A stretch of DNA of 64,000 nucleotides from Synechococcus sp. AG-670-B23 (lineage in GTDB: Bacteria > Cyanobacteriota > Cyanobacteriia > PCC-6307 > Cyanobiaceae): contig QCSL01000004.1 in assembly GCA_003209165.1 (NCBI GenBank), positions 1 to 64,000 on the forward strand, read 5' to 3'. Under the pieces are notes generated by a model. That model saw nothing but the letters and a program-made list of their open reading frames with translations, was not told the origin of the DNA and did not search any database. Positions 18,569 to 28,007 of the stretch are shown in pieces (position 1 is the first letter of the stretch; every line of letters starts with the position of its first letter). The translations under genes were made by a program, and so were the position numbers.

Positions 18569-19258
18569 ATGCCCCTGCTGCCGCGACGGTTTGAGCGGCT
18601 GAAATCCGTGCTGAACCACCGCATGGCGGATCTCACGGTTCTGCTCGAACACGTGGAGAAACCCCACAACCTCTCCGCCATCCTGCGCAGCTGCGATGCC
18701 GTCGGAGCGCTTGAAGCCCACGCGGTGAGTTTCGACGGGCGTCCACGCACCTTCAACAGCACGGCCCAGGGCAGCCAGAAGTGGGTGCCCCTGCACGACC
18801 ATCCCGATACCGAAACAGCCATCCGCTGCCTCAAAGAGAAAGGGTTCTATCTCTACGGAACCCATCTCGGGGTGGATGCCAAGGACTACCGGGAGTGCAA
18901 CTTCACCGGACCCACAGCCTTCGTACTTGGGGCGGAGAAATGGGGGCTGACCGATCAGGCCAGGGATCTGATGGATGAAGCGCTGTTCATCCCCATGCGC
19001 GGCATGGTGCAATCACTAAACGTGTCGGTCGCCACCGCAACCTTGCTGTTTGAGGCGCTGCGCCAACGCCAGGTGGCCGGCCTGGCGCCGACCCAAGGCG
19101 AAGGGCTCAAGCCGGAGCAGTACCAACAGTTGCTGTTCGAGTGGTCTTACCCCGAGGTGGCCCGCTGGTGCCAAGAGCAGCAACGGCCTTACCCCGCCCT
19201 GAGCGAGGAAGGCGAACTGATGGAAGAGCTGCCTCGGACTGTGAAGCTGCGCTGCTGA
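18569..19258 (+). CDS. trmH: tRNA (Gm18) 2'-O-methyltransferase
   Basis: A 229-aa SPOUT methyltransferase. The knot motifs are visible: NLSAILRSCDAVGALEAHAV (motif 1), VLGAEKWGLT (motif 2) and MVQSLNVSVATATLLFEALR (motif 3). It methylates the ribose of G18 in tRNA. It is divergent from the Atl-like gene with a gap of about 170 nt. Confidence 0.92.
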   Translation: MPLLPRRFERLKSVLNHRMADLTVLLEHVEKPHNLSAILRSCDAVGALEAHAVSFDGRPRTFNSTAQGSQKWVPLHDHPDTETAIRCLKEKGFYLYGTHLGVDAKDYRECNFTGPTAFVLGAEKWGLTDQARDLMDEALFIPMRGMVQSLNVSVATATLLFEALRQRQVAGLAPTQGEGLKPEQYQQLLFEWSYPEVARWCQEQQRPYPALSEEGELMEELPRTVKLRC

Positions 19259-19321
19259 TCCGACAAAACACTTGTATCTCAGCGAACCCTGGGCCATAAC
19301 AAAAACAGCGGATTGTCAGCA

Positions 19322-19495
19322 ATGGACAACAAACAGCTGCACCAGTACGCGGTCACTTATCACTGCGGCCACGAGTGGGGCGAGGAAATGCTTCAGTCCG
19401 ATGATCTAAGCCATGCCGTGGAAGCGGCCCACGCCATCTTCCCGAGCTCCTGCCGGATTTCGATCAGAGAGGTGAAGGCCCCGAAACAAGCCTGA
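19322..19495 (+). CDS. Small conserved hypothetical protein
   Basis: A 57-aa protein (MDNKQLHQYAVTYHCGHEWG). It has the pattern YAVTYHCGHEWGEEML ... AHAIFPSSCRISIREVK, a compact beta-alpha-beta unit with two Cys and three His that could bind a metal. The upstream TTG at 19313 is less likely than this ATG. Function unknown. Confidence 0.6.
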   Translation: MDNKQLHQYAVTYHCGHEWGEEMLQSDDLSHAVEAAHAIFPSSCRISIREVKAPKQA

Positions 19496-19497
19496 GT

Positions 19498-19713
19498 TCA
19501 ACGAGGCCGCCGGGGCAACCCAGGCAACTGAATCGCAGCGATTAACACCGCTGCCTCCAGCAGCAAATTGCGGCTCACCAGAACCACCACCATCACTAAG
19601 GTGGTGGCCAGTATCCTCTCGAGCAAAGCGATTACGTCATCAGTGCAGTCGCAGCTCTTTTTCCAGAGCAGCGCGGCCATGCTCAGCAACATCAAGCTGA
19701 TCCACCAGGCCAT
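19498..19713 (-). CDS. Small membrane protein
   Basis: A 71-aa protein with two hydrophobic spans (WWISLMLLSMAALLW and LATTLVMVVVLVSRNLLLEAAVLIAAI) and a basic tail (LPRRPR). The layout is faintly like MrpF/MnhF antiporter subunits, but no other Mrp gene is nearby, so I leave it unassigned. It lies 20 nt upstream of the ABC permease gene on the same strand and may be its first operon partner. Confidence 0.5.
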   Translation of the reverse strand: MAWWISLMLLSMAALLWKKSCDCTDDVIALLERILATTLVMVVVLVSRNLLLEAAVLIAAIQLPGLPRRPR

Positions 19714-19732
19714 GACAACTGCACTGATGAGA

Positions 19733-20605
19733 TCAGTCTGCCGCGGGGCGGGCTTCTGTGCCGCTCACCCAGGCATCGATACCTTCCCCTAGGAACGACA
19801 GACCCAGCACCAGAACGAACATCGCCAGCCCGGGGAAGAGCGCCGTCCACCACACCCCGGTGGGCACTGCGGCCAGCGCCAGGTTGAGATCACCACCCCA
19901 TTCGGGCACGGTCTCCGGCAGGCCCAGACCGAGAAATCCCAATCCCCCGAGCACCAACACAGCATCGGCTGCATTGAGGGTGAGCAGTACCGGAACAGAG
20001 GTGATCACGTTGCGGAACAGGTAGCGCCGCAGGATCCAGAGCGGCCCCGCCCCCAGGCTCTGGGCAGCTTCCACAAACAGCTCGCTCTTCACCTGGGCGG
20101 TTTGGTTGCGCACCACACGGAAATACTGCGGCACGTACACCACACAAAGGGCAGCAGCAGCATTGGGAATGCCCTTGCCCAGCAGAAAGGCCAACACCAC
20201 CGACAGCAACAACACCGGCAGGGTGTAGAGCGTGTCCATTAGCAGCACCATCAGGCGATCGACAACGCCGCCGAAGTAACCACTCACCATGCCAAGGGGC
20301 ACACCCACCAGCAGGGCCAGGCCTACCGCCAGAAGCACCACCTGAAGCGCCACCCCACTGCCGGCCATGGTGCGTACACACACATCCCGGCCGAGACGAT
20401 CGGTGCCGCACCAATGGGTCCAGCTGGGACCGGAATAGATCGGGTTCTCCAAGCCAGCATTGGCATCTGGAAGGATGCCAGCAGTCACCAACAACGGCGT
20501 GACCAAGGCCACCAGCAGGTAAATCCCCACGATTACCAGACCCCAGCGAGACATGCGGGTGGAGAGGCTCCGTGTCACGGGCAAGTTGGCCTCAGGCAGA
20601 TGCAT
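19733..20605 (-). CDS. ABC transporter permease, dipeptide/nickel type
   Basis: A 290-aa inner-membrane protein of the DppC/OppC family. Features are the N-terminal helix LVIVGIYLLVALVTPLL, the DppC motif HWCGTDRLGRDVCVRTMAG near residue 70, and the EAA-type loop EAAQSLGAGPLWILRRYLF that contacts the ATPase. It would import peptides or nickel-like solutes with partners not present in this window. Substrate unknown. Confidence 0.88.
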   Translation of the reverse strand: MHLPEANLPVTRSLSTRMSRWGLVIVGIYLLVALVTPLLVTAGILPDANAGLENPIYSGPSWTHWCGTDRLGRDVCVRTMAGSGVALQVVLLAVGLALLVGVPLGMVSGYFGGVVDRLMVLLMDTLYTLPVLLLSVVLAFLLGKGIPNAAAALCVVYVPQYFRVVRNQTAQVKSELFVEAAQSLGAGPLWILRRYLFRNVITSVPVLLTLNAADAVLVLGGLGFLGLGLPETVPEWGGDLNLALAAVPTGVWWTALFPGLAMFVLVLGLSFLGEGIDAWVSGTEARPAAD

Positions 20606-20653
20606 TGTCTCCCGAACCGCGGAAGGAGGAAGACACCTAAGCCTTAGCTCCCC

Positions 20654-22474
20654 CTAGCTCCCCCCACCGTCATTCAACTTGAGCACAGCCATGAAGGCCT
20701 CCTGGGGCACATCCACCTTGCCCATGGCCTTCATCCGCTTCTTGCCCTTGGCCTGCTTCTTCAACAGTTTCTTCTTGCGTGAGATGTCACCGCCGTAGCA
20801 CTTGGCGAGCACATCTTTACGGATGGCGCTGATGCTGGTGGAGGCAATGATTCGGCTGCCGATGGACGCCTGAATCGGAATCTTGAACTGCTGGCGAGGA
20901 ATCAGTTCCTTGAGTTTCTCTACCAACGCCTTGCCAACGTTATAGGCCTTGTCTTGGTGGACGATCGTGGTGAGGGCATCGGCCCGCTCACCGTTGATCA
21001 ACACATCGAGGCGCACCAGCTGGTTCTTGCGGTAGCCGATGAGGCTGTATTCCATCGAGGCATAGCCCTGAGTGCGAGTCTTCATCTGATCGAAGAAGTC
21101 GGTCACCACCTCTGCCAGCGGTAATTCGTAGATCAATGTCACCCGATCTGTAGTGATGTACTTCATATCGATGTACTCACCGCGCCGTTCTTGGCAGAGG
21201 CCCATCAAGGCACCGTTGTAATCATTAGGCGCATAGATCTCCATTTTCACGTAAGGCTCTTCGATGGATTCGCGCTTCTGCGGATCAGGAAGCGTGGCGG
21301 GGTTATCAACCAACACTTCGGAACCATCGATCATATTCACCTTGTAGATCACCGATGGCGCAGTGACGATCAGATCGAGGTCGTACTCGCGCTCGAGCCG
21401 CTCCTGCACGATCTCCATGTGCAGCAGACCGAGGAAGCCGCAGCGGAAACCAAAGCCCATGGCACTGCTGGTTTCAGGCTCGTACTTCAGCGCCGCATCA
21501 GAGAGCTGCAGCTTGTCGAGGGCATCACGCAGATCCGGGTACTGATCGGCCTCGGTAGGGAACAGACCGCAGAACACCATCGGCTTGGCCTCGGTGTAAC
21601 CCGGTAAAGCCTCATCCGCCGGCGCGTTCAACAGGGTGATGGTGTCGCCCACACTGGCATCAGCCACCGCCTTGATCGAAGCCGCTAAGTACCCCACCTC
21701 ACCGGCGTGGAGCTCATCCACCCTCTTCTGATCCGGCGCCATGATCCCGATCTCATCGAGCTCATAGGTCTTCTTGCTGGCCATTAACAGCACTTTGTCT
21801 TTGCGGTTGATCCGGCCGCTCATCACCCGGAAATAAACAATCACGCCCCGATAGGGGTCGTAATAAGAGTCGAAGATCAGCGCTTTGGTGGGCTCCTCTA
21901 CTTCATCCTTCGGCGGCGGCACCCGGTCCACCACGGCCTGCAGGATCTCAGGCACGCCCAAGCCGGTCTTGGCCGAGCAGGAAATGGCGTTGCTGCAATC
22001 GAGACCGATGATCGCCTCCACCTCTTCCTTGATCCGATCAGGATCCGCACCGGGAAGATCGATCTTGTTGAGCACCGGGATGATCTCGAGATCGTTGTCC
22101 AGCGCCAAATACACGTTGGCCAGGGTCTGGGCCTCCACGCCCTGGCTGGCATCTACGACGAGCAGCGCCCCTTCACAGGCCTGAAGGCTGCGGCTCACCT
22201 CATAGGAGAAGTCGACGTGGCCAGGGGTGTCGATCAAGTTGAGGACGTACTCCTCCCCATCCGCCGCGGTGTAGTTCATTCGCGCGGCCTGGAGCTTGAT
22301 CGTGATTCCTCGCTCCCGCTCAAGATCCATGTTGTCCAGGAACTGCTCCTGCATGTCCCGATTGGCCACCGTCCCGGTGTCCTGCAGCAATCGGTCAGCC
22401 AGGGTCGACTTGCCGTGGTCGATGTGGGCAATGATGCAGAAGTTGCGGATCCGTGAGACGGGGGCGTCGGTCAT
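20654..22474 (-). CDS. lepA: Elongation factor 4 (back-translocase)
   Basis: A 606-aa protein from [20 protein letters not shown]; the frame extends upstream to 22537, but this ATG gives the family N-terminus. It is a translational GTPase with P-loop [14 protein letters not shown], switch [18 protein letters not shown] and NKIDLPG. The LepA-specific C-terminal domain follows ([22 protein letters not shown]). It remobilises stalled ribosomes. Confidence 0.97.
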   Translation of the reverse strand: MTDAPVSRIRNFCIIAHIDHGKSTLADRLLQDTGTVANRDMQEQFLDNMDLERERGITIKLQAARMNYTAADGEEYVLNLIDTPGHVDFSYEVSRSLQACEGALLVVDASQGVEAQTLANVYLALDNDLEIIPVLNKIDLPGADPDRIKEEVEAIIGLDCSNAISCSAKTGLGVPEILQAVVDRVPPPKDEVEEPTKALIFDSYYDPYRGVIVYFRVMSGRINRKDKVLLMASKKTYELDEIGIMAPDQKRVDELHAGEVGYLAASIKAVADASVGDTITLLNAPADEALPGYTEAKPMVFCGLFPTEADQYPDLRDALDKLQLSDAALKYEPETSSAMGFGFRCGFLGLLHMEIVQERLEREYDLDLIVTAPSVIYKVNMIDGSEVLVDNPATLPDPQKRESIEEPYVKMEIYAPNDYNGALMGLCQERRGEYIDMKYITTDRVTLIYELPLAEVVTDFFDQMKTRTQGYASMEYSLIGYRKNQLVRLDVLINGERADALTTIVHQDKAYNVGKALVEKLKELIPRQQFKIPIQASIGSRIIASTSISAIRKDVLAKCYGGDISRKKKLLKKQAKGKKRMKAMGKVDVPQEAFMAVLKLNDGGGS

Positions 22475-22545
22475 GCAGCGGCGGAATCCCGTCCCGGGCC
22501 CAGAAATCATTGTTGGCACAATCCTAGGGAGCAGCACCAGTGGTC

Positions 22546-22866
22546 ATGAGCAATCCCTGGACCCTGCTACTGCTAGCGATCAGCGCTGAGGTGATCGGCA
22601 CCTCCTGCCTGCGCTTGTCGGAGGGCATGACCCGACCGCTGCCCACCTTGCTGGTGTTCAGCGCCTACGCCCTTGCGATGGCCCTGCTTTCCAAGGTGGT
22701 GTTGAGCATCCCACTGGGAATCACCTATGCCCTTTGGAGCGGCATTGGCACCGTGGTGATCGTGTTGGTGGGGCGCTTTGCCTACAGCCAGATGCTGCAG
22801 CCCCTCCAATTAATAGGAATTTTTCTAATCACCGCCGGTGTGATCTTGGTGAATCTGGGGGAATGA
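22546..22866 (+). CDS. Small multidrug resistance (SMR) family transporter
   Basis: A 106-aa protein with four membrane helices, normal for SMR proteins. The conserved proton/substrate Glu is in LLAISAEVIGTSCLRLSEG; later motifs are GITYALWSGIGTVVI and LQLIGIFLITAGVILVNLG. It works as an antiparallel dimer exporting cationic compounds by proton exchange. Divergent from lepA. Confidence 0.9.
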   Translation: MSNPWTLLLLAISAEVIGTSCLRLSEGMTRPLPTLLVFSAYALAMALLSKVVLSIPLGITYALWSGIGTVVIVLVGRFAYSQMLQPLQLIGIFLITAGVILVNLGE

Positions 22867-22869
22867 GCC

Positions 22870-24408
22870 TCAGGGGGTGAGCCCCAGCAAGGCATCACTG
22901 CGCTCCCGCATCCGCTGCAGCACCTCCGGATCCTGCTGAGGATCTTCATGGATGCTGGGCAACAGCGCCTGCAGCCGCTGCTGCCAGGCGTCGCTAACGA
23001 GACGTTGCTTAAAGCAGCGCTGCAGCACTTCCAACATGATCGTCACCGCGGTGCTGGCTCCTGGGGAGGCCCCCAGCAACGCCGCCAGGGAGCCATCGCC
23101 GGAGGCCACCAACTCCGTTCCCAGCTGCAGCCGGCCGCCCTGTTTGCTGCGTTTGATGATCTGAACCCGCTGGCCGGCCACCGAGAGAGTCCAGTCTTCG
23201 GTGCGGGCGGTGGGCATGAACTGCTGCAGAGCCTTATGCCGCTCCGCAGGACTCTGGCGCAACTGATTGATCAGGTATTGCACCAGTTCGAAATTGGTGG
23301 CGCCCACCTGCAGCATCGGCATCAAATTGGTGGCTCGAACAGAAGCAGGCAAATCCAGCAGGGAACCCTGCTTGAGGAACTTGCTGCTGAAGCCTGCAAA
23401 GGGGCCGAACAGAAGCGAAAGTGTTCCATCAATCCAGCGGGTGTCGAGGTGAGGCACCGACATCGGTGGGGCACCAACCGCCGCCTTGCCATAGACCTTG
23501 GCCCGCTGACGGTCGGCCAGCTGAGCATCAGCGCACACCAACCAGAGACCACTCACCGGGAAGCCAGCGAAATCAGCCGCCTCCGGAATCCCGGAGCGTT
23601 GCAACAGCGGAAGGGCACCTCCGCCAGCACCGAGGAAAACAAAAGGAGCCTGAACCTCTTTCTTGCCGGAGGGACCCTTAAGCACCACGCGCCAGTCGGC
23701 CTCGGTCATATCGCTGCGGCGCAGGCGTTTGAGGTCTTGCACCTGGGTGCCATACTCAACGGTGAGCGCTCCGCTCTGCTGCAACGGGGTTATGTAGGCC
23801 CGGGTGAGGGTGCCGAAATCGACATCGGTGCCCCGATCAATTCGGGTGGCCGCCACCGGCTGCTTGAGATCACGGCCCGCCATCACCAGGGGCATCCATT
23901 CGGTGAGCTCGCTTTGCTCCTCGCTCCAGCGCATCCGAGCAAATGCCGGCAGTTCTTTCAACTGGCTGTAGCGCTGACGCAGAAAGGCGATGTTCTCCGG
24001 GGTCCACACGGCACTGATGTGCGCTGCCTGGTGAAGAAAGCTGCTGGTGTCAAGGTCCCCCCGCTCCCGCAGCGAGCCCCAGAACTCCAAGCTGCGCTCA
24101 AACGAGGCATTGATGGCCACCGCTTTGGCCGTGGCAACCGTTCCATCCGCCTGAATCGGGGTGTAATTCAGTTCGCAGTTGGCTGCATGGCCGGTGCCGG
24201 CATTGTTCACCGCCGCACTGCTCTCCAAGGCAGGCGCCTTGAGGCGCTCCACCAGAAGTATCCGCAGCTGCGGGTCGAGTTCATGCAGCAGAGCCGCCAG
24301 GGTGGCGCTCATGATTCCGGCACCCACCAAGACGGCGTCATAACGGGCCTCGGGATTGAACGAACCGTCGTGCTGCACCTGCGCTGGAGGGATAACCGCT
24401 CTCGTCAC
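22870..24408 (-). CDS. mqo: Malate:quinone oxidoreductase
   Basis: A 512-aa FAD enzyme, normal length. The N-terminal dinucleotide fold is YDAVLVGAGIMSATLAALLH. The family pattern is seen in SAAVNNAGTGHAANCELNYTP and later in GASPGASTAVTIMLEVL near the C-terminus. It oxidises malate to oxaloacetate and passes electrons to quinone at the membrane. It ends 4 nt from the SMR gene, convergent. Confidence 0.94.
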   Translation of the reverse strand: MTRAVIPPAQVQHDGSFNPEARYDAVLVGAGIMSATLAALLHELDPQLRILLVERLKAPALESSAAVNNAGTGHAANCELNYTPIQADGTVATAKAVAINASFERSLEFWGSLRERGDLDTSSFLHQAAHISAVWTPENIAFLRQRYSQLKELPAFARMRWSEEQSELTEWMPLVMAGRDLKQPVAATRIDRGTDVDFGTLTRAYITPLQQSGALTVEYGTQVQDLKRLRRSDMTEADWRVVLKGPSGKKEVQAPFVFLGAGGGALPLLQRSGIPEAADFAGFPVSGLWLVCADAQLADRQRAKVYGKAAVGAPPMSVPHLDTRWIDGTLSLLFGPFAGFSSKFLKQGSLLDLPASVRATNLMPMLQVGATNFELVQYLINQLRQSPAERHKALQQFMPTARTEDWTLSVAGQRVQIIKRSKQGGRLQLGTELVASGDGSLAALLGASPGASTAVTIMLEVLQRCFKQRLVSDAWQQRLQALLPSIHEDPQQDPEVLQRMRERSDALLGLTP

Positions 24409-24458
24409 CCTATGGGGCGACTCCGTAACCTTGGTGCCCTGATGTCTGGTTCACCCTG

Positions 24459-24704
24459 ATGAGCACTGAAACCATGGCCCTCACGCTGGAGAACGTGGAG
24501 AAGGTGCTGGATGAGCTGCGTCCCTTCCTCATGGCTGACGGCGGCAACGTTGAAGTGGTGGAACTGGATGGCCCAATCGTGAAAGTCCGTCTGCAGGGAG
24601 CCTGCGGCAGCTGCCCCAGCAGCACAATGACTTTGAAGATGGGCATCGAACGCAAGATGCGCGAATCGATCCCCGAAGTGAGTGAAGTGGTGCAGGTGCT
24701 CTGA
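24459..24704 (+). CDS. NFU-type iron-sulfur scaffold/carrier
   Basis: An 81-aa single-domain NifU C-terminal (NFU) protein. The cluster-binding motif is CGSC in [20 protein letters not shown]. It starts [20 protein letters not shown]. Cyanobacterial NfuA-type proteins deliver [4Fe-4S] clusters, notably to photosystem I. The stop overlaps the start region of the next gene. Confidence 0.95.
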   Translation: MSTETMALTLENVEKVLDELRPFLMADGGNVEVVELDGPIVKVRLQGACGSCPSSTMTLKMGIERKMRESIPEVSEVVQVL

Positions 24705-25003
24705 ACCGACTTTTCGTCTATGGATCACTGAAAACCAACGGCAGCGCCCATCACTTGCTGAAGGGCGCCAAGCGAGACCGCGACGGCATCCTCGATGGCT
24801 TCATCGTAATCGAGCACCGGGGCTATCCGATGCTGCAGCGGGGCGACAGGGCCGTTTCAGGAGAGGTGTACTGGGTGCCCGACCTTTGCTGGCCCGATTT
24901 GGATGATTGGGAGGAGGTGCCTGAGAGGTACCGTCGCACCTGCGTGTTCCTCAGGGATGGCCGTAGCGCGTGGCTCTACGAAGCGGGTTCAGAACAACGA
25001 TGA
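24701..25003 (+). CDS. Gamma-glutamylcyclotransferase-like protein (AIG2 fold)
   Basis: A 100-aa protein if it starts at CTG 24701 ([20 protein letters not shown]), which is needed to include the conserved VYGSLK substrate loop. The frame has no ATG, GTG or TTG before that loop and is closed just upstream by TGA. The first canonical start (24755) would delete it. A later motif is [20 protein letters not shown]. It overlaps the NFU stop, suggesting re-initiation on an unusual start codon. Substrate unknown. Confidence 0.7.
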   Translation: MNRLFVYGSLKTNGSAHHLLKGAKRDRDGILDGFIVIEHRGYPMLQRGDRAVSGEVYWVPDLCWPDLDDWEEVPERYRRTCVFLRDGRSAWLYEAGSEQR

Positions 25004-25080
25004 AGACCAAAGCCACAGGCGTGAATCGCAGGTTTTTGCCAGCTCAAGGGAATCTCCAGCAGACCCCCCTCGGTAGTGCC
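25004..25080 (-). pseudogene. Remnant of a second DUF4079 gene (3' end)
   Basis: On the minus strand this reads [23 protein letters not shown], matching the C-terminus of the DUF4079 protein at 27135 (LLEIPLSWQKPAVYACDFDLQRC). The 33-bp core at 25031-25063 is identical to 27178-27210, while the flanks have diverged. Together the two copies flank the glycosyltransferase gene. Confidence 0.8.
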
Positions 25081-25125
25081 TTCAGACCCCCTAGCGTTAA
25101 TTGAGATTTAACGTCTAGCCGCGGA

Positions 25126-27108
25126 GTGAGTCTGCTGCTGCTGCTCTGGCCGTTGGCGCTGATCCAGCGGCCGGAAACGAAGTCTCCGCTGTGGGCCCGA
25201 CGCAGCCTGATCCTGTTGATCAGCGCCCTGACCCTTCGTTATCTCTACTGGCGCTGCACCGCCAGCCTCAATCTCGACAGCCCTTTGTCCACAGGTCTCA
25301 GCGGCCTTTTGCTTTTGGCAGAGGGCTGGCTGCTCATCACAGGATTGCTGCCGCTGTGGCTGGCCTGGCGCCGCTTCCCCGATCGACGTCAGGAAGCCCA
25401 GGCACGCCTTCAAGATTGGCAAGCCTCGGAATGGAAGCCCCATGTAGACATCCTTCTTCCCACCCACGGTGAACCACTGGCGGTGCTGCAACGATCGCTT
25501 CTGGGCTGCACCCAGCAGAGCTACCCGCACACCAGCGTCTGGGTTCTGGATGACGCCGGCCGCGAAGAGGTGAAGCAGCTGGCCGATCGCCTGGGCTGTC
25601 GCTACCTGCATCGTCCCGAACGGCTGCATGCCAAAGCGGGCAACCTCAACGCCGGGCTGAGCTGCTGTCATGGCGAGCTGGTAGCAGTGTTCGATGCGGA
25701 CTTCATCCCCCAGCACCGATTCCTGGAGCGATGCATCGGCTTTCTGCTGGACCCGGACGTAGCCCTGCTGCAGACCCCGCAGTCATTTATCAATGCCGAT
25801 CCGGTGATGCGCAACCTGCGAATGGAGTCGTGGTTGCTGCCGGATGAGGAGAGCTTTTATCGCTGGATCGAACCGGTGCGGGACGGCTGGGGGGCCGTGG
25901 TTTGCGCCGGTACGGCCTTCGTGGTGCGGCGGCGCGCCTTGGATGAGGTCGGTGGTTTCGTCGAGGGTGCCTTATCGGAGGACTACGTCACCGGCATTGC
26001 CCTGCGTGAACAGGGCTGGAAGCTGCTGTACCTACAGCAAAAGCTCAGTGCCGGGCTGGCCGCGGAGTCCATGGAGGACTTTGTGCAACAGCGGCAACGC
26101 TGGGCCACCGGCACCCTGCAGAGCCTTGGACTGCCCGAAGGCCCGCTGAGGGCCCAGGGCCTCAACAGCGGCCAACGGCTGGCTTACCTCGAGGGCGTGG
26201 TTCATTGGCTGAACAATCTGCCGAGGTTGGTGCTGATGCTGATGCCGCTGAGCTACGGACTGCTTGGCATCGCACCATTCCTGCTGGATCAGCGAGCGAT
26301 AATCGAGTTGATGCTGCCGCTGTGGGGAACGACGCTGCTCAGCATCGGCTGGCTGAACCGCAACAGCCGCTCAGCCCTGCTGACTGAACTGACCGGCTGG
26401 GTGCTAACCGTTCCGCTGGTGGTGAGCCTGATCTGCCACATCCTCGGTTCATCCATTGGTTTCCGAGTCACCCCCAAGCATCGGCAGCGATCCCGAGGCG
26501 GCTGGTCGTGGTTTTTGGCGCTTCCCCTGATCCTGCTCAGCCTGTTCAACCTGGCGAATTTGCTGGGACTCATCCAGCAGCTGAAGCTGCAGGGCTGGGG
26601 GGAACTCGGACCGCTCCAACTTGGACTGATCTGGGCTGGGCTGAATCTGTTGGGAACCCTCATTGCTCTTCGCGCTTGCTGGAACCCTCCCCAGACCGAC
26701 CCCTCACCCTGGCTCAGCCTTGAGCACGCCGCTGAGGTGACTGATGCCGGGGGGCATCGCCATCCCTGTCGGATCACCGCCATCAGTGAAAGCGGTGTGG
26801 AGCTGGCCTTCGCCTCAGAGGTCCCGACGCTGGTCGTTAGCAGCTATCTGCAGTGGACAACGGCCGTACCACCTCTGCCGGTCGTGTTGCTGAAGATCCA
26901 AGAGCGCCGGGCAGCCCTGGACTGGGGAGAGCTCAACCAACTGCAGCAGCAAAGCCTGATCCGCTGGTTGTTCTGCAGCGATGGGGTCTGGCCAGACCTG
27001 CAACCCCGACGGGAAGTGTTGGGACTTCTGATGCTGCTGAAACGTTTACTGCGGGGCTGCTCAGCTCCTCAAGCATTCGACCGTTCGCTTGTGCCACGAC
27101 TTCCCTGA
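25126..27108 (+). CDS. Cellulose-synthase-like glycosyltransferase (GT2)
   Basis: A 660-aa membrane glycosyltransferase with a GTG start. Two or three N-terminal helices precede a GT2 domain with ILLPTHGEPLAVLQRSLLG, VLDDAGR, VAVFDADFIPQH (DxD), ALSEDYVTG (base) and QRQRWATG (QxxRW). About five C-terminal helices follow, then a PilZ-like region from residue 540 (HRHPCRITAISESGVELAF). This is the BcsA pattern, so it may polymerise and export a beta-glucan. No bcsB or other partner is nearby. It is bracketed by copies of DUF4079 sequence, a sign of insertion. Confidence 0.88.
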   Translation: MSLLLLLWPLALIQRPETKSPLWARRSLILLISALTLRYLYWRCTASLNLDSPLSTGLSGLLLLAEGWLLITGLLPLWLAWRRFPDRRQEAQARLQDWQASEWKPHVDILLPTHGEPLAVLQRSLLGCTQQSYPHTSVWVLDDAGREEVKQLADRLGCRYLHRPERLHAKAGNLNAGLSCCHGELVAVFDADFIPQHRFLERCIGFLLDPDVALLQTPQSFINADPVMRNLRMESWLLPDEESFYRWIEPVRDGWGAVVCAGTAFVVRRRALDEVGGFVEGALSEDYVTGIALREQGWKLLYLQQKLSAGLAAESMEDFVQQRQRWATGTLQSLGLPEGPLRAQGLNSGQRLAYLEGVVHWLNNLPRLVLMLMPLSYGLLGIAPFLLDQRAIIELMLPLWGTTLLSIGWLNRNSRSALLTELTGWVLTVPLVVSLICHILGSSIGFRVTPKHRQRSRGGWSWFLALPLILLSLFNLANLLGLIQQLKLQGWGELGPLQLGLIWAGLNLLGTLIALRACWNPPQTDPSPWLSLEHAAEVTDAGGHRHPCRITAISESGVELAFASEVPTLVVSSYLQWTTAVPPLPVVLLKIQERRAALDWGELNQLQQQSLIRWLFCSDGVWPDLQPRREVLGLLMLLKRLLRGCSAPQAFDRSLVPRLP

Positions 27109-27134
27109 ATTCAGGGCAACACCTTGGCCAAGGC

Positions 27135-27821
27135 TCAAGGACAACGCTGCAGATCAAAGTCACAGGCGTACACCGCTGGTTTTTGCCAGCTCAAGGGAAT
27201 CTCCAGCAGATCTCTTGTGCCCGTAATGCCCTGCATCACGAAAAGCAGCGCTGCCAGCACCGAGGCCGTGACATGCAGTCGGCGCAGGCGAAGGTCCCGA
27301 AAGATCTCAGGCCGAGCCGCCAAAGAAAACAACATTAGACCTGTAACGGCAACGCCAGCCCAGTAGTGGGACTGCCAGAACGCAAGCGAGAGGGGATCAT
27401 CCGAAAGTCGCCACACCTCCGGTTGGGCTCCGAGAGTGAGCACACCAATCCAGGTGATCAAGCTGAAGCTGAGGCGCAGTGCGGCAGCCTTGCTTCGCCA
27501 GAGCGCGACCAGGCTCGCCCCCGTCCCCAGCAGCACGATGCTCAGCTGGATGGCACGACCAGCACCACCAGAGAAATCAAATAGTGGCGCCTTGGTGGCG
27601 ATGACCACTGTCAAGGCGATCAGCACCAGGAACACCACACCGGCAGCGAGCAAACGGCCTAGGTCACTGTGATCCCTGCCCACCACCGGTGGATGCTTCA
27701 CCTTGGCGACGCGCCTCTGACGGGTCTGCCACGCCAGACGCACCACCATTCCGATGAGCGGATAAATCAGAACAACCGCCAGGGCGGGATGAAGAATCCA
27801 GAGCCAATCGGTGGTGGTCAC
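27135..27821 (-). CDS. DUF4079 membrane protein
   Basis: A 228-aa protein with about six hydrophobic helices. The family signatures are LHPALAVVLIYPLIGMVVRL at the start, FWQSHYWAGVAVTGLML, and RRLHVTASVLAALLFVMQGITGTRDLL near the end. DUF4079 is common in cyanobacteria and resembles heme-bearing membrane proteins; its function is not known. A paralogue lies at 38987 and a remnant of a third copy at 25004. Confidence 0.85.
   Translation of the reverse strand: MTTTDWLWILHPALAVVLIYPLIGMVVRLAWQTRQRRVAKVKHPPVVGRDHSDLGRLLAAGVVFLVLIALTVVIATKAPLFDFSGGAGRAIQLSIVLLGTGASLVALWRSKAAALRLSFSLITWIGVLTLGAQPEVWRLSDDPLSLAFWQSHYWAGVAVTGLMLFSLAARPEIFRDLRLRRLHVTASVLAALLFVMQGITGTRDLLEIPLSWQKPAVYACDFDLQRCP
27151..27230 (-). 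repeat. Direct-repeat partner of 25004-25080
   Basis: This part of the intact DUF4079 gene is repeated upstream of the glycosyltransferase gene. The identical 33-bp core is 27178-27210. Confidence 0.8.
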
Positions 27822-28007
27822 AGGCCTGTATCCGTGCCCTTAAGACTTCAAGCATGACCAGCAGAATTGCTCCTACAACAGGGCGGCTTGCAAATTTAAT
27901 TAATTCAGCAAATTAAAATCAACAAAGCGCAATTCTTCGCACCGGATATTTACAGAAAATAAAAAATAAATGCTTTAGACCAATGGCATGCCTAGCGAGG
28001 CAAGCCC

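Noticed and set aside
22948-24459. 503-aa plus-strand ORF opposite mqo
   Set aside because: Antisense shadow; the minus-strand mqo has clear FAD motifs and full family length.
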